Positions 1-6,966 of a stretch of DNA of 14,654 nt are shown here, in pieces (the stretch's first letter is position 1; each line of letters starts with the position of its first letter). The notes beneath the pieces are model-generated. The model ran no database searches and was not told where the DNA came from. It worked only from the letters and a program-made list of their open reading frames with translations. The translations under genes and the position numbers were made by a program. Location: NCBI GenBank assembly GCA_944363695.1, contig CALVUW010000013.1, forward strand, positions 1 to 14,654, in the 5' to 3' direction. This stretch comes from an uncultured Bacilli bacterium (GTDB taxonomy: Bacteria; Bacillota_I; Bacilli_A; RF39; UBA660).

Positions 1-793
1 TGTATTATCTTTTTTGATGCCCAATTTAGGTATTAGTCGTTATATAAGCACCCTATTAGAACCTTTTTTCTATCGCATGTTTCATCTAAAGGGTGATAGT
101 ATTTTCATTATTGTCATGAGTATATTTTCAGGCTTCCCTTCTGGTCCAAAATATATCAGCAAATTATACCAAGAACAAAAAATAACCAAGAAAGAGAGTC
201 AATATTTATTATTATTTACCCATTTTGGCAATCCTTTATTTATTTTAGGAACCTGTGGTGCATTACTTGGAAATGTAAGTCTTGCAGGCACTATCTTCTT
301 ATGTCAAATTTTATCTAATATGATCATTGCTATCGCTTTTCGACCACCTAAGAAAGAAAAATCAAATTTAGCATTGTCTAATCGCTTAAAAGAACAATAT
401 AAAAAGGACCATATGCCCTTACTTGTAGCCCTCCCTGATGCAATTAACAATGCTATGGAAGTATTATTATTTATGTTAGGATCCGTTTCCTTTTTTATGA
501 TGATTAGTCAAATGACAACAGAAATCTTACATTTAACGCCCTTTAGCAGCGCTATTCGTACGGGTATCTTAGATCTAACCAGTGGTATTAATGCTGTCGC
601 TAGCTTATCTATTGATACGAACATCATCGCTATGTTGATGCTTGGTTTTATTACTTTTGGTAGCTTTTCCGTACATTTACAAGTGATAAACGCCTTAAGA
701 AAAACCGATCTATCTTACCATTATTTTTTCTGTGGACGCCTCTTGCAAAGTGCAATTGCTTTAATATTATTTCTCTTATTTACGCACTTGTAA
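1..793 (+). CDS. ylbJ: YlbJ-like gate-domain integral membrane protein, 5' end cut by window edge
   Basis: This is the C-terminal part (about 264 codons) of a polytopic membrane protein. The frame is open from base 2, so the TTG/ATG at 14-19 is probably internal and the true start lies to the left; full YlbJ proteins are around 400 residues. The stretch SGFPSGPKYI followed by a GNPLFILGTCGALLGN-like segment is characteristic of the YlbJ/nucleoside-recognition (Gate) family, and at least four hydrophobic segments follow. In Bacillus, YlbJ is a sporulation membrane protein; whether this organism sporulates cannot be judged here, and a role in transport of a small molecule is the alternative. 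The gene converges on a prepilin gene and their 3' ends overlap by 14 bp, with no hairpin terminator visible between them. Family call is from motif recognition only. Confidence 0.7.
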   Translation, partial: VLSFLMPNLGISRYISTLLEPFFYRMFHLKGDSIFIIVMSIFSGFPSGPKYISKLYQEQKITKKESQYLLLFTHFGNPLFILGTCGALLGNVSLAGTIFLCQILSNMIIAIAFRPPKKEKSNLALSNRLKEQYKKDHMPLLVALPDAINNAMEVLLFMLGSVSFFMMISQMTTEILHLTPFSSAIRTGILDLTSGINAVASLSIDTNIIAMLMLGFITFGSFSVHLQVINALRKTDLSYHYFFCGRLLQSAIALILFLLFTHL

Positions 794-1292
794 AATTAAG
801 CGGACTAACGATCTGAAAGGTATAATGTTCATTTTCTAAATTTGGATGTTCTAATACAATCGTGATACGTACTAAGTTTACGTTACCTACGATGTAATCA
901 ATTTTAGAATCCGTACTTAAAGTTAAATCGGCAATTTCAGGGATAGGATAATTGATAACATTATCTAGGCTGCCATAACGTATTTGTCCATTAGCACAAT
1001 CTATTTCTAAATGCGTTGTTTCTTGCGGATTATCTAAATAAAAATCAATTTGTTGTGCTTGGACATTAGATACGTGATTCACATGTTTTTTGATCAGATC
1101 ATCCTGTATCGTTTTTTGTAATGAATTGCTATAAGCAACTACACTATTATAAATTGATTCAATCTGTTGTTTATTACGATAATTCATCACAACATCAAAT
1201 AACCCTATAACAATGGCCGATACAATAATAAAACTAACTAACATTTCAATGGCTGTCATACCATGATTGTTTATTTTTTTTTCTTTTCGCAT
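780..1292 (-). CDS. Prepilin-like protein (type IV pilin/pseudopilin N-terminus), small
   Basis: A 170-residue protein with a class III (prepilin) signal: a short basic leader of 11 residues ending NNHG, then MTAIEM with Glu at mature position +5, then a hydrophobic helix to about residue 37. A prepilin peptidase would cut after Gly11, and the helix would pack in a pilus or pseudopilus fibre in the membrane or envelope. The rest (residues 45-170) is polar and predicted to fold as the pilin head; it has only one Cys and no named domain that I recognise. The start ATG at 1292 follows AAGGAG with 9-nt spacing. It is the second gene of a two-gene minus-strand unit, 23 bp after the larger prepilin, and its leader length matches that gene exactly. 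Probably a minor pilin; substrate and function unknown. Confidence 0.8.
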   Translation of the reverse strand: MRKEKKINNHGMTAIEMLVSFIIVSAIVIGLFDVVMNYRNKQQIESIYNSVVAYSNSLQKTIQDDLIKKHVNHVSNVQAQQIDFYLDNPQETTHLEIDCANGQIRYGSLDNVINYPIPEIADLTLSTDSKIDYIVGNVNLVRITIVLEHPNLENEHYTFQIVSPLNFTSA

Positions 1293-1315
1293 ACATCATG
1301 CTCCTTTTTATGAAA

Positions 1316-2113
1316 TTAAGAAATTACAGACCAATTCGGTATAATTGTAATACTGTAGGCCGGCATTTCAAACGTAAGTTCATCCGCGCTCAAGGTTAAG
1401 ATTGTATTCCCTTGAGTATCAACAATAGTTGCCCCACCATACTGATAGCCAGCATCTGGTGTAGCTTCTAAAGTAATGATATCTCCTTGTGAAGCTTGAC
1501 TAGGCGGTACTGTTAACAGGCCATTTGCAGAATCAGCCACATTTATTTGAGAGGTTGACTCAGAGGGAATGGAGCTAGCAGCATTTTTATTGAGTTCGAT
1601 AGTTCCAAATTGCAGACGGCCATCTAGTTCATAAGCTACAATCACACGATAATAATTTTGTTTACTCGTATTTTTAGCATAACTTGGTAGATAAGCAATA
1701 TATTCTTGAAAAGCTCTAGAAAACGCATGATTATCTTTCACAAAATTTTTAAAAATATCTGTAGAATACGTGGTTAAATATACTTGTTTCACTTGAGCTA
1801 CGCTCGTAAAGCCAGCACACCAGGAAGCCATATTTTGATTCGTATATTGGTTGCAATCACTTATATCGATATACCCTTGGGTGCTAGCTTGCTGATAGAA
1901 ATTATCTGGTAATCCATCTAGAGCAAACTTACGCATCCAATGAGCGATATACGTCGCTTCGACGGTATTATAATCTTTATAACGATCATATTCTCCAACA
2001 AGAGGAAATAAATTGGTATACAAAAGTGTAAAGATTGTCATTAAAAAAACACTAACAATCAAGGTTTCTAACAACATATACCCACGATTGTTCAATTTTT
2101 TAGCAGATCCCAT
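1316..2113 (-). CDS. Prepilin-like protein with C-terminal InlB/Flg_new-type repeat
   Basis: A 265-residue protein starting with a prepilin leader: basic residues, NNRG at positions 8-11, then YMLLET with Glu at mature +5, then a hydrophobic helix to about residue 36. The middle region (40-175) is pilin-head-like and has a Cys pair (Cys87, Cys99) that could form a disulfide. The C-terminus (about 195-262) carries the pattern of bacterial InlB B-type or Flg_new repeats: GDIITLEATPDAGY, then an FEMPA motif and an ITIIPNW end. Such repeats are usual in large surface proteins, so their presence on a pilin is odd and suggests an adhesive tip or minor pilin. The ATG at 2113 follows AGAGGTG. It is first in a two-gene unit and divergent from the assembly ATPase, its probable partner. 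Confidence 0.78.
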   Translation of the reverse strand: MGSAKKLNNRGYMLLETLIVSVFLMTIFTLLYTNLFPLVGEYDRYKDYNTVEATYIAHWMRKFALDGLPDNFYQQASTQGYIDISDCNQYTNQNMASWCAGFTSVAQVKQVYLTTYSTDIFKNFVKDNHAFSRAFQEYIAYLPSYAKNTSKQNYYRVIVAYELDGRLQFGTIELNKNAASSIPSESTSQINVADSANGLLTVPPSQASQGDIITLEATPDAGYQYGGATIVDTQGNTILTLSADELTFEMPAYSITIIPNWSVIS

Positions 2114-2126
2114 ATTAGTTCACCTC

Positions 2127-2155
2127 TTGCAACTATCTTAAGAATATTATATAAT
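2127..2155 (+). promoter_or_regulatory. Sigma-A type promoter for the pilus ATPase gene
   Basis: TTGCAA (2127-2132) and TATAAT (2150-2155) are separated by exactly 17 bp and point toward the ATPase gene, leaving a leader of about 40 nt with AAAGGGG at 2188-2194 before the ATG at 2203. The -10 box lies inside an AT palindrome that also reads as a TATAAT on the other strand. Confidence 0.65.
2146..2151 (-). promoter_or_regulatory. Candidate -10 box for the two-prepilin unit
   Basis: TATAAT reads on the minus strand from 2151 to 2146, about 35 bases upstream of the larger prepilin's ATG. It overlaps the plus-strand -10 box. No good -35 sits 16-18 bp upstream (TGGTAT at best); a TTGACT at 2176-2181 is 24 bp away, too far for normal spacing. 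If it is used, it would compete with the ATPase promoter. Confidence 0.35.
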
Positions 2156-2202
2156 AAGTTATAGTAAAATACCATAGTCAAAATAATAAAGGGGTTGAAA
2201 AA

Positions 2203-3501
2203 ATGGTAACATATGATATGACGCAGACACCAGTCATTAATGTGGTGGATGATATTATTGCTTATGCAGTGAAACAAGGGGCTAGTGATATCCATTTTGA
2301 CCCTAGAGATGACTATTTATTAGTAAGAATTCGAATTGATGGTGACCTAAGAGATTATAGCCAAATTCCTAAAATGTATGAACGAAATCTCATTACACGT
2401 ATTAAATTATTAGCTAATATGAATATTACAGAAAGTCGTTTACCCCAAGATGGTTCTATTAAAGGAAAAATAAAGGATGTAGAAGTAGAAACCCGTGTAT
2501 CTACCCTTCCTACTAATGAAGGTGAAAAATGCGTTATTCGTATTTTAGATTATTCGCGTAGTTTGGAAGGAATTGAAGCCTTAGGTTTTAATGAAACAAA
2601 CTTTAAGAAAATCCAAAAAATGATTATGGAACCAAATGGCATTATTTTAGTAACCGGCGCTACTGGTTCTGGTAAAAGTACAACTGTTTATTCTATGTTA
2701 CAAGTCTTAAATAAGAAAGAAACCAATATTATTACAGTTGAAGATCCCATCGAAATGAATATTGAAGGATTAAACCAGGTACAAGTTAATAGTGAAATCG
2801 GCTTAGATTTTGCTACAGTTCTACGCTCTATTCTTCGTCAGGATCCAAATATTATTCTTATTGGTGAAATTCGTGATAGTGAGACAGCTAAAATTGCCGT
2901 TCGAGCTTCTATCACTGGTCATTTAGTATTATCAACCATTCATACCAACAACTCGCTTAGCACCATTGAACGATTATTAGATATGAATGTAGAGCGTTAT
3001 TTACTATCTAGTGCCTTAACAGGTATTATTTCTCAACGATTAGCAAAAATGCTATGTCCACACTGCCGTAAATTAGCACCGACTACACCTTATGAGAAAA
3101 AAGTATTTCGCTTAGCTCTAAATAAAGAAATAGAACAAACCTATGTTGCCAATCCAGAAGGTTGTCCTAATTGTAACAATGGATATAGAGATCGTATTGC
3201 TGTTCAAGAAGTGTTAGTCATTAATGATGAGATTAGAAATGCCTTAAATCAAGATGATTTAGATAAAGAAGATTTGAAAAAAATGGTTTACACTTCCGAT
3301 GTCATTACAATGTTACAAGATGGACTATATAAAGTAATAGATGGTATTACTTCCTTTGATGAGATATACCGCATTATTGATATCGATGATGATTTAAACA
3401 TCCAGAAAGAAGTTGGTAATACCGCCCATGCTGATGTTCCTAAAACGGTTATCAATCAAGAAGTTCCTACTTCTTTAATGGAAGATTTGCAAATTATATA
3501 A
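2203..3501 (+). CDS. Type IV pilus / type II secretion assembly ATPase (PilB/GspE/ComGA family)
   Basis: A 432-residue hexameric secretion ATPase that would power pilin polymerisation from the cytoplasmic face of the membrane. Visible in order: N2-type domain with ASDIHFDP (27-34), Walker A GATGSGKST (152-160), Asp box IITVEDPIE (176-184), Walker B IILIGEIRD (217-225), His box TGHLVLSTIHTN (238-249), and a zinc tetracysteine of CPHC (285-288) and CPNC (321-324). It is shorter than PilB/GspE (500-570) because the N1 domain is missing, and longer than ComGA (about 350), with an extra acidic C-terminal tail after about residue 395. The ATG has a well-spaced AAAGGGG site. It is transcribed alone, divergently from two prepilin genes, and ends at a terminator, so platform protein, major pilin and prepilin peptidase must lie elsewhere. 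The exact subfamily is unresolved. Confidence 0.92.
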   Translation: MVTYDMTQTPVINVVDDIIAYAVKQGASDIHFDPRDDYLLVRIRIDGDLRDYSQIPKMYERNLITRIKLLANMNITESRLPQDGSIKGKIKDVEVETRVSTLPTNEGEKCVIRILDYSRSLEGIEALGFNETNFKKIQKMIMEPNGIILVTGATGSGKSTTVYSMLQVLNKKETNIITVEDPIEMNIEGLNQVQVNSEIGLDFATVLRSILRQDPNIILIGEIRDSETAKIAVRASITGHLVLSTIHTNNSLSTIERLLDMNVERYLLSSALTGIISQRLAKMLCPHCRKLAPTTPYEKKVFRLALNKEIEQTYVANPEGCPNCNNGYRDRIAVQEVLVINDEIRNALNQDDLDKEDLKKMVYTSDVITMLQDGLYKVIDGITSFDEIYRIIDIDDDLNIQKEVGNTAHADVPKTVINQEVPTSLMEDLQII

Positions 3502-3537
3502 AAAGTATGACTCATTTGATATGAATCATACTTTTTT
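3500..3537. terminator. Bidirectional intrinsic terminator shared by convergent genes
   Basis: Inverted repeat AAAAGTATGA (3501-3510) and TCATACTTTT (3526-3535), extended inward past one mismatch by TCAT/ATGA around a TTGAT loop. It is followed by a T run on the plus strand and by TTTTT on the minus strand, so it can stop both the ATPase transcript and the uppP operon. The stop codon and last codons of the CmpB-family gene lie inside the right arm. Confidence 0.85.
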
Positions 3538-4254
3538 CTTGTTTTTCCGTTTTTCTAAATATTTTTCTTGCAAATACGCCTTCACGTTAGCGATCGGATT
3601 CTTGGCTTTGTTTATATCAATTTTAGGGAAAGCATTTAACATGTGCCTAATTAGAGCAGAATTTTTAATAATTTCTTGACGTACTAGTTGACTCACTTCA
3701 CTAGTGGCATCTTTATTTTTAAACTTTTTGCTAGCCACTTTTACTTGTCCTAAGGTAATAACAGTAATCGTTACATCTGTTAAGAAGATAATTCCCAAAA
3801 TAATGGAAAGAACTAAAATCACCGTTTGATTACTGTGTTGTAACAAATTCATTAATATAGGATTAATCAAATAAATGCACACCATTCCCCCAATTCCAAA
3901 TAGAAGTGCATTTTCTAAACAAACACGTCCAGCGATATTGAATCTTTTCTCACTGTAATCCCACCAACGTACTTTAAAAATTTTTTCTAAAATGTAACTA
4001 GTTATGTATTCCATAATCGTGCAAACTAACGCTGACATAACGAATAATACAATAGGATCGTTTTCATAACGAGTCAGATACCAAGTCATTAACAAACAAC
4101 TAATACCATAAATCGGTAAATAAGGTCCTAAGCAGAAACCTCGATTCCAAACCCATTTACGCTCAATGATTGAGCAGCTGATAACTTCTACAATATATCC
4201 TAATACGGAATAAAATAGAAATGCTAAAAATGTATAACATATTGTATAAATCAT
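3526..4254 (-). CDS. CmpB-family putative membrane protein (ABC_trans_CmpB, PF06541-like)
   Basis: A 242-residue polytopic membrane protein. The N-terminal YSVLGYIVEV segment, the WNRGFCLGPYLPIYG stretch (about 36-50) and the WDYS...FNIAGRVCLENALLFG block (about 97-119) are typical of the family often annotated as putative ABC transporter permease or CmpB. About five hydrophobic segments are seen up to residue 170, followed by a basic, Lys-rich cytoplasmic tail. No ATPase partner is present and the family's biochemical role is not established, so the ABC label should be treated with caution. It is third in the uppP operon, 13 bp after the ZIP gene, with AGAGG 6-7 nt before the ATG. Its final codons are built into the shared terminator hairpin. 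Confidence 0.75.
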   Translation of the reverse strand: MIYTICYTFLAFLFYSVLGYIVEVISCSIIERKWVWNRGFCLGPYLPIYGISCLLMTWYLTRYENDPIVLFVMSALVCTIMEYITSYILEKIFKVRWWDYSEKRFNIAGRVCLENALLFGIGGMVCIYLINPILMNLLQHSNQTVILVLSIILGIIFLTDVTITVITLGQVKVASKKFKNKDATSEVSQLVRQEIIKNSALIRHMLNAFPKIDINKAKNPIANVKAYLQEKYLEKRKNKKKV

Positions 4255-4267
4255 AAAAAACCTCTAC

Positions 4268-5023
4268 TTAAAATAACATGGTAATAGCAAGTAAGATAAT
4301 ACCTACTAATAAGCCACATGTGGTTATCTTTTTATCGCTTGTTGCTTTTACGCGTGGCCATAATTCAAAGAAGACAATGTAGCTTAACATACCTAAAGTT
4401 AATGATAACAAGCTTCCCATCCATAATGGATTGACATTGGTAATTTCAAAGACATAAGCAATCGCTCCTCCTAAGAAAGAAGAAATACATAAAGCAAAAA
4501 TATAGAATCCCACTTTTGACTTTTTAGTATTACTTTGGGTAAAGGTGGTCGTAATAATCATACCTAATGGAATATTATGCAAGCCTACTCCTAAACTCAT
4601 CATAATACCAAGCGACACATCATTTGCGGCCGCAATAAAAATTGCCATTCCTTCAATAATGTTATGAATCACTAAGGCAATCGTTGTTAAAGTACCAATA
4701 TGATTCATATTTGTAGCATTCTCTTGCTTCGTTAGATGCTTATCATGCTGATGTTCTGGTATAAATTCATCTAATACTTTAAATAGTAAGATACCAACGA
4801 AAGCTAACAATAGAAATAGCCAAATATATGTCATCGTAAATATTTCAATAATTTCCGGTAATAGATCAAAAGCAATTAACATCAATAATAAGGATAATGC
4901 TAAAGCAAAAATAAAATCTAATATTTTTTTCTTATTCTGGAAGAAGAAAGCTAAAATAGCACCGATTCCAATGAAAATTCCTAATAAAAATGTAATGAGT
5001 AAGGCAATATTTTCTGTATTCAT
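4268..5023 (-). CDS. ZIP family divalent metal (zinc) transporter
   Basis: A 251-residue protein with about eight hydrophobic segments, as in ZIP permeases that import Zn2+ or other divalent cations. TM4 has the signature HNIIEGMA (H120, N121, E124) and TM5 has GLHNIPLG (H149, N150). In most ZIPs the TM5 motif reads HNIPEG; here the Glu is Leu153, which removes one ligand of the usual two-metal centre. A His-rich loop (EHQHDKH, 90-96) precedes TM4, also typical. The ATG follows AAGGAGGT with 7-nt spacing, and that Shine-Dalgarno overlaps the uppP stop codon, suggesting translational coupling. It sits between uppP and a CmpB-like gene, 11-13 bp from each. Metal specificity cannot be told from sequence. 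Confidence 0.87.
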   Translation of the reverse strand: MNTENIALLITFLLGIFIGIGAILAFFFQNKKKILDFIFALALSLLLMLIAFDLLPEIIEIFTMTYIWLFLLLAFVGILLFKVLDEFIPEHQHDKHLTKQENATNMNHIGTLTTIALVIHNIIEGMAIFIAAANDVSLGIMMSLGVGLHNIPLGMIITTTFTQSNTKKSKVGFYIFALCISSFLGGAIAYVFEITNVNPLWMGSLLSLTLGMLSYIVFFELWPRVKATSDKKITTCGLLVGIILLAITMLF

Positions 5024-5034
5024 TGCTTACCTCC

Positions 5035-5850
5035 TTAAAACAATACATATAAAATGACAACAGCTGCCAACAAAATACGATAAATCATAAAGGCTTTAAA
5101 ATCATGTTTCTTCAAATACTGTAATAAGAATCTAATACATAAAATACCCGTTATAAAAGCCACGACAATACCAGTTATAAACATGCCTAAGTTGGCACTG
5201 ATAATAGCTAGCGTGCCATCTTCTAAAAATTGTAAAAGACAAGCGCCTAAGACAATCGGTGCCGATAAATAGAAAGAAAATTTAGCAGCGGCTTCTCGAT
5301 TTGTTTGTAAAGCTCTAGCAGCGGTTATGGTTGTACCACTACGACTAAATCCTGGTATTAAAGCAAATATTTGCGAACAACCAATGATAAGAGCATCTTT
5401 AAAGGTTAAATCCTTAATTTCTTTTTTCTTAGCACTATATTTATCTACTAAGTAAATAATCACACCCATCACTAATAATGCTAGGGCAATTAATAAATAA
5501 TTAGTACGAATAAAGTTTTCGATGGGCTCTTCCCATAATACACCGGCAATAGCTGCGGGAATGGTAGCAACTACAATCTGCCAAAATAACTTACCTTCTT
5601 TATCCTTTGGACCTTTAGTTACCCCACGAATCACCATATTCCAAAAGTCCTTAAAGAAATAAACAGCAATGGCTAATAAAGTACCCAAATGCAATGCTAA
5701 GTCAAAGCACAATCCCATTTTAGGACTCATACCGGCTCCAATACCAAAAATATCCCTGAAAATAATCAGATGAGCACTAGATGAAATGGGTAAAAACTCA
5801 GCAATTCCCTGAATAATTCCTAATATAACTGATGCAATAATATCTTGCAT
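5035..5850 (-). CDS. uppP: Undecaprenyl-diphosphatase UppP (BacA)
   Basis: A 271-residue integral membrane phosphatase that converts undecaprenyl diphosphate to the monophosphate so that the lipid carrier can be reused for peptidoglycan and wall polymer export; overproduction in other bacteria gives bacitracin resistance. The two active-site motifs are present: QGIAEFLPISSSAH (14-27) and PGFSRSGTT (166-174). About eight hydrophobic segments and the length fit the family. A longer reading from a GTG at 5859 is possible, but that GTG is inside the Shine-Dalgarno AGAGGTG (5859-5865), which is 8 nt from the ATG at 5850, so the ATG is chosen. It is first gene of the uppP-ZIP-CmpB operon. Confidence 0.96.
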   Translation of the reverse strand: MQDIIASVILGIIQGIAEFLPISSSAHLIIFRDIFGIGAGMSPKMGLCFDLALHLGTLLAIAVYFFKDFWNMVIRGVTKGPKDKEGKLFWQIVVATIPAAIAGVLWEEPIENFIRTNYLLIALALLVMGVIIYLVDKYSAKKKEIKDLTFKDALIIGCSQIFALIPGFSRSGTTITAARALQTNREAAAKFSFYLSAPIVLGACLLQFLEDGTLAIISANLGMFITGIVVAFITGILCIRFLLQYLKKHDFKAFMIYRILLAAVVILYVLF

Positions 5851-5858
5851 GTTCTTCA

Positions 5859-5882
5859 CCTCTTCCTTATTCTAGTATAACA
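5859..5882 (-). promoter_or_regulatory. Extended -10 promoter and ribosome binding site of uppP
   Basis: TGTTATACT (5882-5874, minus strand) is an extended -10 with only a weak -35 (TTTAGC-like). It implies a very short leader of about 16 nt containing AGAGGTG at 5859-5865. The Shine-Dalgarno contains the GTG that gives the over-long reading frame. Confidence 0.5.
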
Positions 5883-5902
5883 AATTTTTTTACTAAGCTA
5901 AA

Positions 5903-5941
5903 GAAAACTTGACCTTTATTTTCTTTATTTGTCAAGTTTAA
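5903..5941 (-). terminator. Intrinsic terminator after the nitroreductase gene
   Basis: A perfect 9-bp inverted repeat, AAACTTGAC and GTCAAGTTT (arms at 5931-5939 and 5905-5913), with a 17-nt loop, followed on the minus strand by TTTTCTTT. It separates the VOC-nitroreductase pair from the uppP operon. Confidence 0.75.
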
Positions 5942-5944
5942 TGA

Positions 5945-6466
5945 TTAATGAATGATTCTAATATAATCTTTTTTTCTTGGCTTGGCTGGCAAATACGGCT
6001 TAGCAGGATAACCTAAAATACAAAAACCAATGCCAACATAGTTATCTGATAATCCCCACTCTGCTAATAATTTTTTACCAACAGTTGTCTCAAAAGTCTC
6101 CTTAGCACGATGAATCCAGCAAGAACCAATACCAAGACTATAAGCTGCATTCATCATATTTCCTAATACTAAACTTCCATCTTCCACATGAGTTGCAATC
6201 GTTTTATCTGCCAAAACTGCTACTACGGTGGAAGCTCCATAAAAAGGATCACTAGCCTGTCCCATAATCTTAGCATTTTGTATTGATAATTCTTTGATAA
6301 CATCCTGATTCTCAATAGCAATAATAACCGCTGATTGCCGTCCCATGCCACTAGGTGCATACGTACCAGCTATTAGAATTTTCTGTAGTTCTTCGTCTTT
6401 GATAACTTCTTTTAAAAATTGCCGACAGCTTCTTCTCTCTATTAAGTTTTTAATCGTTTCATTCAT
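5945..6466 (-). CDS. Small nitroreductase family protein (FMN-dependent)
   Basis: A 173-residue protein of the FMN-dependent nitroreductase fold: RRSCRQF near the N-terminus (residues 11-17, the phosphate-binding Arg-rich motif), an APSGMGRQ segment (37-44) where a PSA.N.QP motif is usual, and the C-terminal GIGFCILGYPAK segment. It is at the short end of the family (170-220 residues). Such enzymes reduce nitro-compounds, quinones or flavins with NAD(P)H in the cytoplasm; the natural substrate cannot be inferred. The ATG follows AAGGAG with 8-nt spacing and overlaps the end of the VOC gene by 8 bp, so the two are translationally coupled. It ends at a hairpin terminator. Confidence 0.88.
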   Translation of the reverse strand: MNETIKNLIERRSCRQFLKEVIKDEELQKILIAGTYAPSGMGRQSAVIIAIENQDVIKELSIQNAKIMGQASDPFYGASTVVAVLADKTIATHVEDGSLVLGNMMNAAYSLGIGSCWIHRAKETFETTVGKKLLAEWGLSDNYVGIGFCILGYPAKPYLPAKPRKKDYIRIIH

Positions 6467-6890
6467 TTTCTTTTCTCCTTTTCTTTTTACCTAAATCTTG
6501 ACTAAATCGCAACAAATAGCCATCTGGATCCTGTACTAAAAATTCTTTATTGCCTAACCATTTCCGTCCCTGACGATACCAATTTTCTTCCATTGGAAAG
6601 GCAATGGTATAACCAGCTTCTATTAATCGTTGTTGCAAAATATCGACATTTTTTACTTCGATTTGAAAATTAATACCTGCTCCATAGGGATAAGTCAATT
6701 CTTTGGTTACTTGCCATTTTTCATGCGGTGTTATCTCCTGTAACATCAACTGGGCTTTTCCTAACGAAAAAAAGACAAATTTATCTTCTATACGCTCATA
6801 GTTTTTTTTAAAACCTAACGTTTGATAGAAAGCAATGCTTGTCTTTAAGTCACGTACTGCCAACTCTGGTATTAATGGATTCCAATACAT
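6459..6890 (-). CDS. VOC-superfamily protein, glyoxalase/bleomycin-resistance-like
   Basis: A 143-residue vicinal oxygen chelate fold protein with the expected two beta-alpha-beta modules: IPELAVRDLKTSIAFYQTLGF (about 7-27, opening module) and an INFQIEV...LVQDPDGYLLRF second module ending near residue 130. The DPDGYLLRF ending and the lack of the metal-binding His/Glu set of glyoxalase I favour the bleomycin-resistance (drug-binding) branch over an enzyme. Action would be cytoplasmic; the bound compound is unknown. The C-terminal tail is very basic (KKKRRKENE). It is first in a two-gene operon with a nitroreductase, both plausible in handling toxic or redox-active compounds. The ATG follows AGGTGAG. 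Confidence 0.82.
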   Translation of the reverse strand: MYWNPLIPELAVRDLKTSIAFYQTLGFKKNYERIEDKFVFFSLGKAQLMLQEITPHEKWQVTKELTYPYGAGINFQIEVKNVDILQQRLIEAGYTIAFPMEENWYRQGRKWLGNKEFLVQDPDGYLLRFSQDLGKKKRRKENE

Positions 6891-6915
6891 TTCTACTCAC
6901 CTACTATCTATTGAT

Positions 6916-6945
6916 ATTATACTGTAAGGAAGCTAAAAACTACAA
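6916..6945 (-). promoter_or_regulatory. Sigma-A type promoter of the VOC-nitroreductase pair
   Basis: On the minus strand TTGTAG (6945-6940) and TATAAT (6921-6916) are 18 bp apart. The -35 box touches the T run of the upstream pyrophosphatase terminator. A copy of the 10-mer AATAGATAGT (6912-6903) lies between the -10 and the ribosome binding site. Confidence 0.7.
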
Positions 6946-6946
6946 C

Positions 6947-6966
6947 AAAAAAAGGACACCTGTCCT
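6947..6966 (-). terminator. Intrinsic terminator of the pyrophosphatase gene
   Basis: AGGAC and GTCCT arms around AGGT (6953-6966), followed on the minus strand by seven T residues (6953-6947). The hairpin takes in part of the TAG stop codon at 6965-6967, so the terminator is fused to the end of the gene and abuts the next promoter. Confidence 0.7.

Noticed and set aside
2092..2295. 67-codon minus-strand frame over the divergent promoter and ATPase start
   Set aside because: Lies over two well-supported genes and their promoters, with no family likeness.
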